The notes: generated by a model from the sequence alone, not told the origin. DNA of 9,736 nt from Bacillota bacterium (GCA_023436515.1 JAEZIV010000416.1:1-9736); one strand, 5' to 3'; counted from the stretch's first letter, positions 1-6,943 are shown. Numbers and translations are program-made.

Positions 1-234
1 ACTCCGGTCTTTTTCCCTCTGCTCATTTATCACTTCGTAACCAAGCTTATGAATTGTTTCCTCTATTTTATCTGTATTTATAAGCGTATCGTCATATTTA
101 ACAGAGGCTTTTTCTATGGCAAAATTGACATTTGCTTCTAATATTCCATCCAGCTTTGCCAAGCTCTTTTCGATTCTTGCGGCACACGCTGCGCATGACA
201 TACCGGATATCCTAAAGCTCTCCTTGCGTTCCAT
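1..234 (-). CDS. copA: N-terminal fragment of probable Cu(+)-exporting P-type ATPase (HMA domain), cut by window edge
   Basis: The 78 visible residues start MERKESFRISGMSCAACAAR and form one complete heavy-metal-associated (HMA) domain with the GMxCxxC metal-binding motif (Cys14 and Cys17). The domain ends with the usual LGYEV strand near residue 65, and the frame is still open at base 1. Cytosolic HMA domains bind Cu(I). In copper-pumping P1B ATPases they sit at the N-terminus, ahead of the eight-helix membrane part and the DKTGT phosphorylation site, all of which would lie outside the window. The ATG at 234 is supported by GGAG and GAGG about 8 and 2 bases upstream and by a good promoter at 270-298. 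The continuing charged residues after the domain (EQREKDRS) favour an ATPase over a stand-alone CopZ chaperone, which usually stops near residue 70. A CopZ with a C-terminal extension, or another HMA fusion, cannot be excluded. The gene follows the HMA-TauE-cupredoxin gene in the same direction, which fits a copper role. Confidence 0.75.
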   Translation of the reverse strand, partial: MERKESFRISGMSCAACAARIEKSLAKLDGILEANVNFAIEKASVKYDDTLINTDKIEETIHKLGYEVINEQREKDRS

Positions 235-269
235 TTCCTCACTCCACCCATGTATTTTATTTCCAGCTT

Positions 270-298
270 AATATATCACTTTATTCTTCACTAATCAA
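270..298 (-). promoter_or_regulatory. Sigma-A-type promoter for the P-type ATPase gene
   Basis: On the minus strand TTGATT (293-298) and TATATT (270-275) are separated by exactly 17 bases. The -10 box matches the consensus at 5 of 6 positions and the -35 box at 4 of 6. Transcription would begin near base 262, leaving a leader of about 28 bases with the ribosome binding site close to the ATG at 234. This suggests the ATPase gene can be transcribed independently of the upstream TauE-fusion gene. The rest of the gap (299-432) shows no strong hairpin terminator. A single half-site-like TACCCCTAG lies at 404-412 on the minus strand, but no full CsoR or CopY palindrome was seen. Confidence 0.55.
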
Positions 299-432
299 TT
301 TATCATCTTCCCTATATATATACCCACATAACCGCAATCTTCACCAGCCAAATCCTATGTCCCACATCAAAAATGCTAGCTATAATAATTGTAAGCTATT
401 CATCTAGGGGTAATACTTAACTAATCAAGTCC

Positions 433-1818
433 TTATCGGGATACCATTGATATGTCCTCAACTACTTTAATATTACTGCTTATCATACCCATCCAGCAGG
501 TATAAACTATGTCACCCTCCTCTTCAGGTGTGAACTCAATTATATTAACTCCAATATTTAACTTTTTTTGAATATTGTAAATTGGAATTGTGACCGGGTT
601 GTTGCAGCCATTTAAAGCTCCTGCCTCAACTCTAATATTCCAGCGTACAGGTATAGCCTTCTGAACAATTATCGGGGTATATCTGCCGGCATCAAGTCTT
701 GTGCTTACCACCTGTACTCCGTCCTTAATAGTTGCAATATTTGATGCTATAGCGACGTTCTTCTCAGTAAATTGGAATAAATCAGTACCCGACAGGGTTA
801 ATCCTCTGCTTAACATAATTAACCCTAGTAGCATTACAAGCACTGCACTTGCTTTAAGCATGCTGCGGGTAAACTTACCACTCAAAAGTGAGCTTATTGC
901 ACCAAGCCCGAACATTAACGGCACGGTGCCTAAACTGAATAGAAACATTGATATTGCACCGGCAAGAGGACTTCCTGTACCCAAGGCATACAGCTGCATG
1001 GCTTGCAAGGGACCGCAGGGCATCAATCCATTAAGTAAGCCCACATAGAACGGCCCCTTTTGGGTGAGGCCGCCGGAGATTTTAGTACCTAGGAATTTAG
1101 GTAAGCTTAGTTTTAATTTTCTTAAGCCAGGGATAACATCCAACATATTAAGTCCCATCAATAACATAAATACACCGGATATTATGGCTACAATACCTTT
1201 TGCAGCTCCGGAAAAGCTTACAGCAGAGCCCAGTGCACCTACCATACCTCCCACAGCTGTATATGCTGTGACCCTACCGGAATTGTATAGAATACTTGGG
1301 ATTAGCTTTGATTTTCCTGATCCGGAAAAATCATTTTTACTTTGAACACACACAGATAGGTTTATTCCACCGCACATTGCTATACAATGCAGTGAAGTCA
1401 GAAGCCCCACAGAAAATAAAATACCGTACCCCATAGAACGGTCAATTTGAGGAACAAAATTAAAGCCTACTGTGTTGTTGATAACTACATATAGGATTAA
1501 AAAGATAAATGCTGTACCAATCAGCTGAATATTTTTTTTGTTAACCTTACCGGAAGATTTCCATTTCTGATTGTTACTTGTAACCGAGTCAAATGGATTA
1601 TTCCTTACCTTATAATTAAGTCCTTCTATTCTATTAATTATTTCCTTAAGTGAAGCTTCCTCTGGATTATATGTTATATAAACATTTGAGCTGCTGAAAA
1701 TAGCTTTTGCTGCTTCAATGCCCTCAACCTTTTTCAATGTGTTTTCAATCCTGCTTTCGCAGCCCGTACAGGTCATTCCGGCTATATGAAGTACTCTTGT
1801 TACATTCTTTTTATCCAT
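433..1818 (-). CDS. HMA domain - TauE/SafE-like membrane domain - cupredoxin-like domain fusion protein
   Basis: This 461-residue protein has three modules. Residues 8-72 are an HMA domain with GMTCTGC (Cys17, Cys20). Residues 98-340 form a polytopic membrane domain of the sulfite exporter TauE/SafE type (the UreH/DsbD_2-like COG2836 branch). It carries the hallmark SLHCIAMCGG (144-151) and a second Pro-Cys motif, GLMPCGP (264-270). Residues 355-455 form a cupredoxin-like beta domain with Cys405 and the C-terminal loop CWMGM (Cys441, Met443, Met445), which look like metal ligands. The family is annotated as heavy-metal or sulfite transport, and paired Cys motifs inside the membrane domain suggest thiol or metal chemistry rather than sulfite export. 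I infer that Cu(I), or a similar soft metal, passes between the cytosolic HMA domain and the extracytoplasmic cupredoxin domain. GGAGGT at 1822-1827 lies just upstream of the ATG. The gene starts 71 bases after the DUF2318 gene, probably in one transcript. The substrate and direction of transport cannot be read from sequence. Confidence 0.85.
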   Translation of the reverse strand: MDKKNVTRVLHIAGMTCTGCESRIENTLKKVEGIEAAKAIFSSSNVYITYNPEEASLKEIINRIEGLNYKVRNNPFDSVTSNNQKWKSSGKVNKKNIQLIGTAFIFLILYVVINNTVGFNFVPQIDRSMGYGILFSVGLLTSLHCIAMCGGINLSVCVQSKNDFSGSGKSKLIPSILYNSGRVTAYTAVGGMVGALGSAVSFSGAAKGIVAIISGVFMLLMGLNMLDVIPGLRKLKLSLPKFLGTKISGGLTQKGPFYVGLLNGLMPCGPLQAMQLYALGTGSPLAGAISMFLFSLGTVPLMFGLGAISSLLSGKFTRSMLKASAVLVMLLGLIMLSRGLTLSGTDLFQFTEKNVAIASNIATIKDGVQVVSTRLDAGRYTPIIVQKAIPVRWNIRVEAGALNGCNNPVTIPIYNIQKKLNIGVNIIEFTPEEEGDIVYTCWMGMISSNIKVVEDISMVSR

Positions 1819-1889
1819 TTTACCTCCGGCTCCATCCTACCAGCAAGTCATAAGTAATCCGCCAAGCAGCAACAATAGCTTTACAGCTG

Positions 1890-2393
1890 TTATTTGGTCT
1901 TCCAATTGGAAGAAAACAACCCTTTATTTTGTGCTATATACTCACTTGAAATAGTTATACTAGCCTCATCCTCTTTTCTATCCTCCAGGAAAATAGGAAC
2001 CGGATTGCAGCCTCCTCTTTGCTGTTCAATCATATCCATTTCAAATCGGTTGCCGCAATTCTGACAAACAAGCACGTCACCCTCCTGCTCATAATACGCC
2101 CTTGGTGAACCATTACACACCTGACAGGTATTAAAGGCCGTTCTTATGGTGCCGTCACTGGCTTTAACAGCAAGCACCTCCATGTTCTGCTTTCCTGACT
2201 TTACTGGATAATATCTTACTGTATCAGTAATCTCATTCTTGTTTATTACAATTTCCTGCCCGGCCTGAGAGGATTCTGAGCCACCACTGAGGAACTTGGA
2301 TATAATTATAATAGCACCCAATAACAATATTACTATTATAGACATTGTTACCTGCTTATTAGTTTTCTTTTGAACCTTTGCTTTTTTATTCAT
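1890..2393 (-). CDS. Membrane-anchored DUF2318 (FtrD-like) cysteine-rich metal/redox protein
   Basis: The product is 167 residues from the ATG at 2393, which is preceded by ACGGAGGAATC. A longer reading to 2432 adds 13 residues without a ribosome binding site and is rejected. Residues 1-16 are Lys-rich, 17-36 form one membrane helix, and the rest is extracytoplasmic. The soluble part matches the DUF2318/FtrD-like domain: TCQVCNG (Cys90, Cys93), VCQNCGNRF (Cys110, Cys113) and GGCNPVP (Cys129). The family is known from bacterial iron-transport clusters (P19/Ftr1/FtrABCD type) as a membrane Fe-S or metal-binding protein. Here no Ftr1 permease or P19 gene is visible. The next gene downstream is instead an HMA-TauE-cupredoxin fusion, so a role in moving or reducing copper outside the membrane is inferred. 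It is divergent from the LytR-CpsA-Psr gene, sharing a 155-base gap. I could not assign a convincing minus-strand promoter there. Confidence 0.85.
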   Translation of the reverse strand: MNKKAKVQKKTNKQVTMSIIVILLLGAIIIISKFLSGGSESSQAGQEIVINKNEITDTVRYYPVKSGKQNMEVLAVKASDGTIRTAFNTCQVCNGSPRAYYEQEGDVLVCQNCGNRFEMDMIEQQRGGCNPVPIFLEDRKEDEASITISSEYIAQNKGLFSSNWKTK

Positions 2394-2460
2394 GATTCCT
2401 CCGTAGTTAATTTTATATAGCCATCCTAACAAACAAATATGTAGAATTTATGAAGATACC

Positions 2461-2469
2461 TGTTATAAT
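2461..2469 (+). promoter_or_regulatory. Extended -10 promoter for the LytR-CpsA-Psr gene
   Basis: The sequence TGTTATAAT contains a perfect TATAAT (2464-2469) with the TGn extension one base upstream. The -35 region is poor: TGTAGA at 2440-2445, with an 18-base spacer, matches only 3 of 6 positions. That is typical of extended -10 promoters. Transcription would start near 2476, giving a leader of about 73 bases before the ATG at 2549. Confidence 0.55.
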
Positions 2470-2548
2470 GAGCTAGTGAATATTTACATACATAAAATTC
2501 TAGAGTAATATTTATCTATGGACCTTAAAAAAGGAGACAAACAGACAA

Positions 2549-3697
2549 ATGAAAAATGTAAAAATCATATACATATCCAGCTGTATTTGCGGGTTTATTT
2601 TATTCATGATGGGCCTATTTTTTATTTTTAGTATAAAGAATTCCCCACCTCAGATTTCTGATGAAAAAGCCGCAGACACCAATAACAAGAAACCCTTCAA
2701 TCTCATTGATAACTATACACACAGCATGGATCCTATGAACTTTCTCATTCTTGTTAAGGAAGCCTCAGGATTAAATACAGATACAATAATCATTGCACAT
2801 TATGATCCCTCAACCAGGCAAATAAATCTTCTTTCTGTTCCCAGAGATACGAAAGCAGGAACAAAAGCCTCCTATAAGATTAATTCCGCCTTTTCTTTGG
2901 GACTAAATAAAAGCGGTACTTCAAAAGAGCTCACTGCTTTTGAGAAAAAGCACAAGGCTGCAGAGCATGCCGCACAGGTAATCAGCAATCTTACTGATAT
3001 AAATATCGACTATTATATTTATCTGGAAATAGACACTATTAAAGAGATAATTGATAGACTTGGAGGAGTTTATTTCGACGTTCCTGCCAAGCTGAAATAT
3101 AGAGATCCGACCCAGGACTTATACATTGACCTTCAGAAGGGTTATCAGCTTTTGGACGGAGACAAGGCCGAACAGCTCCTCAGATTCCGCAAGCCACATA
3201 CCTCCTATTATACCTCAAGTGAATTAAAGGAAGTCCGAAAGGTCTATGACGGCTCAGACTTAAAAAGGACCGAAATGCAGGTTAAGTTTGTAAATGAAAT
3301 GATACAACAAAAGGTTAATCTCCTTGAACTACCAAAATTAATACCTATTATTGATTATGCTTTCGATAATGTTATTACAAATATCACACTTAGTGATACT
3401 CTTTCCTTGTTCAGGGCTTTTACTCAAGGGTCAAGACCTGATATGAACACCTTTAAGCTTTATGGAGTTGATCTGAACATCTCTGAAACAGATTTTTTCA
3501 TTTATAACAATACCTTTGAAAATACCAAGACAAAGGAAGTACTGAAAGCCCAAAAAGTAATTGATGCTTACTTCTCTACAGCCTCAGGAAATTATAAGCC
3601 TGATTCCGACAAGCATTATGACTTCGGAGAAATACTCAAAAATAACCCTTCAAATAAAGAAACTGACACCAAAGAGTCAAATAAGGATCTACCATAA
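2549..3697 (+). CDS. LytR-CpsA-Psr (LCP) family cell-wall glycopolymer ligase
   Basis: The protein has 382 residues. A short cytoplasmic N-terminus is followed by one membrane helix (about 6-29), then a linker and an extracellular LCP domain (about 62-255). Diagnostic motifs are NTDTIIIAHYDP (76-87, with conserved Asp78 and Asp86), SVPRDT (96-101, Arg99 and Asp100), KGYQLLDGDKAEQLLRFR (197-214, Arg212 and Arg214) and DLKRTEMQ (237-244). LCP enzymes transfer lipid-linked polymers such as teichoic acids or capsule to peptidoglycan, using Mg2+ and Arg residues to hold the pyrophosphate. In the last motif the usual DxxRxxRQ pattern has Met at the second Arg position. The C-terminal 100 residues lack an obvious known domain and end in a Lys/Asn/Asp-rich tail. 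AGGAG lies 12 bases before the ATG, a longish spacing, but no better in-frame start is seen. The gene stands alone on the plus strand and converges on the stalk-protein gene. Confidence 0.93.
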   Translation: MKNVKIIYISSCICGFILFMMGLFFIFSIKNSPPQISDEKAADTNNKKPFNLIDNYTHSMDPMNFLILVKEASGLNTDTIIIAHYDPSTRQINLLSVPRDTKAGTKASYKINSAFSLGLNKSGTSKELTAFEKKHKAAEHAAQVISNLTDINIDYYIYLEIDTIKEIIDRLGGVYFDVPAKLKYRDPTQDLYIDLQKGYQLLDGDKAEQLLRFRKPHTSYYTSSELKEVRKVYDGSDLKRTEMQVKFVNEMIQQKVNLLELPKLIPIIDYAFDNVITNITLSDTLSLFRAFTQGSRPDMNTFKLYGVDLNISETDFFIYNNTFENTKTKEVLKAQKVIDAYFSTASGNYKPDSDKHYDFGEILKNNPSNKETDTKESNKDLP

Positions 3698-3700
3698 AAC

Positions 3701-3746
3701 GTAGGAGGTGGTATAATGAATGACTATTCATTATACCACCTCCTAC
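3701..3746. terminator. Long perfect hairpin between convergent genes (possible bidirectional terminator)
   Basis: A 21-bp perfect inverted repeat (arms 3701-3721 and 3726-3746) encloses the four-base loop GACT. It starts three bases after the stop codon of the LCP gene and lies 52 bases beyond the end of the oppositely oriented stalk-protein gene, so a terminator role is natural. However, the plus strand has no T-run after the stem (TGTTGAATA), and the minus strand has only GTTTTA. Each arm also contains AGGAGGT followed at close spacing by ATG, on both strands. The assignment as terminator is therefore tentative. Confidence 0.5.
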
Positions 3747-3749
3747 TGT

Positions 3750-3767
3750 TGAATATAGCTATATTCA
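3750..3767. repeat. 18-bp perfect palindrome TGAATATAGCTATATTCA
   Basis: This self-complementary 18-mer lies three bases beyond the 21-bp hairpin and before the stop codon of the stalk-protein gene. It has no loop, so it resembles a dimeric protein-binding site more than an RNA hairpin, although it could add to transcript-end structure. No partner gene nearby explains it. Confidence 0.5.
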
Positions 3768-3798
3768 CACTTTATATCAGTCCCCTATGCTTCATTAA

Positions 3799-5691
3799 TT
3801 ACTTAAGGGTGAAGGATTGCCAGACGTTATTAATTATGTTTAGGTTTTTGGTACTGTAGGTATCATTATCAACAAAGAACATTATCATATAAACCTTCGT
3901 TCCCTTTTGCACGTAATACTGTACCATTCTGTATGTATATCCGTCAGCATCGGTGGTTCTATAAACATACTTATAGCAAGCTGTTCCCTTCTCAGATAAA
4001 GTTTCTTTGCTTTCCAATTTCGTCTTTGAATCCTTGGCATATTGAACTTCCATATAATTTACAAAATCTGAAACACTTTGTATTCCATCAATGATTGAAA
4101 TGCTTGCAGAGATATCCCTGGTCCCATATATTCTGCTATCTTTGGTGCTGGAGTTTGCTTCGGTCCAACCCACAGGAATGTTAACTGTATATGTTTCCTC
4201 ATCAATCTTTCTGGTTTTGTCCTTGAGACTAATCTTTTTAGGATCAAGGAGCTTTCCTATCACCTTGGAATCCAGCTGCTTAAATGTAAAGGAATCCAGC
4301 ATTCCATCATAAAGACTTTTCTTTTTTGGATTATTGTACACATCCTCTGGTATCTCAGAGGTTATAATGTATTTGTAATTTTTATCTGTGATAACCATAT
4401 CACAGCCATAAACCAACTTATTCTTATATTTCAAGGTATAGTAAACCTTATTGCAGTCCATACCTGATATTTTGCCCTTTTCCTGCTTTATTACCTGATA
4501 AAATTCGGAATTAAAATCAGCGGCATTATTATCCAATATCTTTTGAGTTACCGAATCCAGAGTATCTCCCTTGTCTAAGGAATACACCTCCACCGACAAA
4601 TATTCATACTCATTGCCATAGAATGCTATTACATTCTGAATCTTATCATCCTTTACTTCTTCCCAGTATGGTACCATATTCATTGACCACTTTAATCTGG
4701 TATCCTGATATTTTCTAAACCCTCCTGAGGAGACATCAGATAAATCCTCGGCGACTTTCTTATCATAATTAAAATCAAAGGAGTCAATTAAAGCTGTATA
4801 CTTATCATCATCATAGGCATCATCATTCTTAGTAAGAATATGTACTTCAAACGCCTTATCACTTGTAAGAAAGATTCTTCTCCGTACAGTCCATTCATCG
4901 TCCTTATATATAAACTCTAAATAGTTAACTCCATTAATTGTATCTTCAGTATAATCAATTAGTGTATATTCGCTTATCTCATCTTTTATAAAGGCAGCTG
5001 CATTATCAAGACTTGCACCGGCTGTTGTGTATGCAAGACCAACTGTAACTATATATGAGCTATCCTGCGCAACAAAGAGATTTTTTGTACCATTAAAGCT
5101 TCTGTATTCCAGCTTCAGATCATCAGGTAAGAGCATTGACCACTTGTAGTAACTGTCTCCGACTTTATCCTTACTAGATTTTTTAATTAATGTACTAAAA
5201 TCCTTAATACTATTTTGATTGACTATTTCCTTAATAAAGGTTACCTTGCCATTATTGTTTGTTAAATCTGCACCTAGATTATCAGCAAGAAAGGATATGG
5301 TAGCCATGAAATTGTTATTTTTTATGTATGGAGCTGCATCTATCTGTATTTTTTTTCCTCCGATGACTGCATCCTTTTTCTTTTCTGTGAGCTTTATATC
5401 CACGTTATTATAACTGATTACTGCTGTTTTTGCTTTGAGGTCCACCGTAAGTGTAGCACCCAGAGCATCTGTTATGACCTTAACCGGAACAAATATCTTG
5501 CCACCGGTTAATACACTGCTTTCAGCCTTTACTATTTTGCCATTTACAGTATAATCACCTGACCCGGTCTTAAAGGATACCGATAATTTGGTGGAAGTTC
5601 TGTCCTCCAGTGGTGTTTCGGCAGCAAATACACCTGTTTGAAGTAATGCAAAACACAAGATAATGCTAAGTACCGATAATAGTTTTCTCAT
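3799..5691 (-). CDS. Secreted stalk-domain protein with three PsbP/Mog1-like repeats
   Basis: This 630-residue protein begins with a clear signal peptide (MRKLLSVLSIILCFALLQTGVF, likely cut near AA-E at residues 23-25). Residues 35-155 match the copper-amine-oxidase N-terminal-like 'stalk' domain, with VNGK, FVPVKVITDALGA and ISFLADNLGA segments typical of tandem stalk repeats. Despite the name, this domain in clostridia is a surface module and does not indicate amine oxidase activity. The remaining sequence holds three similar units at about 179-309, 330-471 and 497-630. Each opens with a W-containing strand plus proline (KWSMLLPDD, KWSMNMVPYW, YTVNIPVGW) and closes with an SF-type strand (LIDSFDFNY, MLDSFTFKQ, VWQSFTLK). 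This spacing is like the PsbP/Mog1/DcrB fold. No catalytic motif is visible. GGGAGG precedes the ATG. It lies 64 bases after the HtrA-type gene with no terminator between, so the two are probably co-transcribed. Function is unknown; an envelope-associated binding role, possibly as protease partner or substrate, is inferred. Confidence 0.8.
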   Translation of the reverse strand: MRKLLSVLSIILCFALLQTGVFAAETPLEDRTSTKLSVSFKTGSGDYTVNGKIVKAESSVLTGGKIFVPVKVITDALGATLTVDLKAKTAVISYNNVDIKLTEKKKDAVIGGKKIQIDAAPYIKNNNFMATISFLADNLGADLTNNNGKVTFIKEIVNQNSIKDFSTLIKKSSKDKVGDSYYKWSMLLPDDLKLEYRSFNGTKNLFVAQDSSYIVTVGLAYTTAGASLDNAAAFIKDEISEYTLIDYTEDTINGVNYLEFIYKDDEWTVRRRIFLTSDKAFEVHILTKNDDAYDDDKYTALIDSFDFNYDKKVAEDLSDVSSGGFRKYQDTRLKWSMNMVPYWEEVKDDKIQNVIAFYGNEYEYLSVEVYSLDKGDTLDSVTQKILDNNAADFNSEFYQVIKQEKGKISGMDCNKVYYTLKYKNKLVYGCDMVITDKNYKYIITSEIPEDVYNNPKKKSLYDGMLDSFTFKQLDSKVIGKLLDPKKISLKDKTRKIDEETYTVNIPVGWTEANSSTKDSRIYGTRDISASISIIDGIQSVSDFVNYMEVQYAKDSKTKLESKETLSEKGTACYKYVYRTTDADGYTYRMVQYYVQKGTKVYMIMFFVDNDTYSTKNLNIINNVWQSFTLK

Positions 5692-5755
5692 TTTGTCCTC
5701 CCTGAGTTTGATTTGGTTTAAAGTCTGGTTATGTAAAGCTTAACTAATACATTTC

Positions 5756-6892
5756 TTAACCCTTAAGTTCATCGAGTATTACTTCCAAGCTCTGGGTCTT
5801 TCCCCCGCGTCTGATATTCACCTTGACCTTGTTACCGGGAAGAAGGCCCTTTAAGGCTTCATTCAGGTCAACAATAGTGTTGACTGACTTACCGTTAACG
5901 TTAAAAATAAAATCATTCTTTTTTAAGCCATGTTTTTGAGCACTGGAACCCTCCTCCAGCTTTGTTACCTTTAGTCCGGTTTTACTTGGCAGGCCATATA
6001 ATGCAACCGAATCCTCCTCATAATGGGCGCCAAGGGTAACCCTCTTCACCTTACCATATTTTGAAAAGTGATCTAGCACAAACTCTACAGTATCAATAGG
6101 TATAGCATAATTGAGTCCCTGAGCATTAAGGGTGGTAATAGAGTTTACACCTATAACCTCACCGGAAGTATTGACCAGTGGACCTCCACTGTTACCAGGG
6201 TTAATAGCAACGTCTGTCTGAATGAGCTTGTATTGGTAAAAACCATCAATGCTTCTGTTCAGTCCGCTGATTACTCCAACCGAAGCAGAATTCCTGTTTT
6301 GAAAGGATAATGGGGTTCCAATTGCTATTGCTGTCTTTCCTATGATAATGTCGGAGGCTTTCCCAAATTTGGCTGGTACTAGTCCAATCCTGTCTATTTT
6401 TATAACTGCAAGATCGGTTTCAGTATCAATATATTTTAGTCTGGCATCATAACCACTACCATCTGATAGTACTACGGCTATTCTGGTCATATCCTCTACA
6501 ACATGAGCATTTGTAAGGATTTCACCTCCGGATTTAATTACAATACCAGTCCCAAGTGCCAAGCCTTCCCCAGAGCCTTCCAAGGATTTGGTATTACCAA
6601 TAATACCTACTACCGAAGGTCCCACTTCCTTAATAATGTCGGGTATAAGATTGTCATTTTTACTTGAAATGTTGATTGAATTTCCGCTTTGAGACACTTT
6701 TAGATCAAGAAGCTGTGATAATTCTGCCACATCCACGTACACCTTCTTGTTGATGGTTGTTGCACCAATCTCAGTCGGTTTACCGTTTACAAGTATTTTA
6801 AAACTTGACGATCCAGAAACAGCAAAATGCGAAAAGATTGAAAGACATAGAACTGCGATAAATACAATAATCTTACTTTTGAATTTATTCAT
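5756..6892 (-). CDS. Secreted HtrA/DegP-type serine protease with N-terminal stalk domain and C-terminal PDZ domain
   Basis: The 378-residue product has a signal peptide or anchor (about 1-26) and a short copper-amine-oxidase-like stalk segment (about 31-77, ILVNGKPTEIG...VYVDVAELSQLL). A trypsin-like protease domain (about 84-280) and a PDZ domain (about 286-375) follow. The catalytic triad is intact: His130 in LTNAHVV, Asp160 in DTETDLAVIKI, and Ser235 in INPGNSGGPLV. HtrA proteases degrade or sense misfolded exported proteins, and PDZ domains bind exposed C-termini. Most Gram-positive HtrA proteins have a plain membrane anchor and linker at the N-terminus, so the stalk segment is less usual. 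The start is the ATG at 6892, with a modest AGGGG site at 6899-6903. The gene heads a probable two-gene unit with the triple-repeat stalk protein. The promoter overlaps a perfect inverted repeat, hinting at regulation. Confidence 0.9.
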   Translation of the reverse strand: MNKFKSKIIVFIAVLCLSIFSHFAVSGSSSFKILVNGKPTEIGATTINKKVYVDVAELSQLLDLKVSQSGNSINISSKNDNLIPDIIKEVGPSVVGIIGNTKSLEGSGEGLALGTGIVIKSGGEILTNAHVVEDMTRIAVVLSDGSGYDARLKYIDTETDLAVIKIDRIGLVPAKFGKASDIIIGKTAIAIGTPLSFQNRNSASVGVISGLNRSIDGFYQYKLIQTDVAINPGNSGGPLVNTSGEVIGVNSITTLNAQGLNYAIPIDTVEFVLDHFSKYGKVKRVTLGAHYEEDSVALYGLPSKTGLKVTKLEEGSSAQKHGLKKNDFIFNVNGKSVNTIVDLNEALKGLLPGNKVKVNIRRGGKTQSLEVILDELKG

Positions 6893-6902
6893 TTATAACC
6901 CC

Positions 6903-6943
6903 TGTGAAATAATTTATAGATATAATATTAACATTATTTCACA
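6903..6943. promoter_or_regulatory. Candidate operator: 11-bp perfect inverted repeat at the HtrA-type promoter
   Basis: The arms TGTGAAATAAT (6903-6913) and ATTATTTCACA (6933-6943) are exact inverted complements separated by 19 bases. One arm covers the predicted -10 box and the other sits in the early leader next to the ribosome binding site. That placement suits repressor binding or looping. If transcription starts inside the spacer, the repeat would not form an RNA hairpin, so a DNA site is more likely. Confidence 0.4.

Noticed and set aside
377..396. Possible hairpin AGCTATAATAATTGTAAGCT after the HMA-TauE gene
   Set aside because: Only the outer four bases pair and no T-run follows, so it is not a credible terminator or operator.
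404..412. CsoR-like half-site TACCCCTAG upstream of the copper ATPase gene
   Set aside because: The matching second half needed for a CsoR palindrome is absent, and the site is far from the best promoter at 270-298.
701..1345. Plus-strand open frames opposite the HMA-TauE gene
   Set aside because: They are shadows of a well-supported minus-strand gene and show no ribosome sites or domain-like sequence.
433..1818. Annotation as a simple sulfite exporter
   Set aside because: The HMA and cupredoxin-like modules, membrane-domain cysteines and the copper ATPase neighbour point to metal handling; the TauE/SafE label describes only the fold family.
1826..1910. Short out-of-frame hydrophobic peptide (ends KLLLLLGGLLMTCW) in the gap before the HMA-TauE gene
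   Set aside because: It has no ATG or GTG before the hydrophobic run and no ribosome binding site; only an unsupported TTG start is available.
2394..2432. Thirteen-residue N-terminal extension of the DUF2318 protein
   Set aside because: No ribosome site precedes the ATG at 2432, while the ATG at 2393 has ACGGAGGAATC directly upstream.
3799..5691. Amine oxidase activity or copper-resistance role for the stalk-domain proteins
   Set aside because: The copper-amine-oxidase N-terminal-like domain is a structural surface module; no catalytic oxidase domain or copper ligands are visible.
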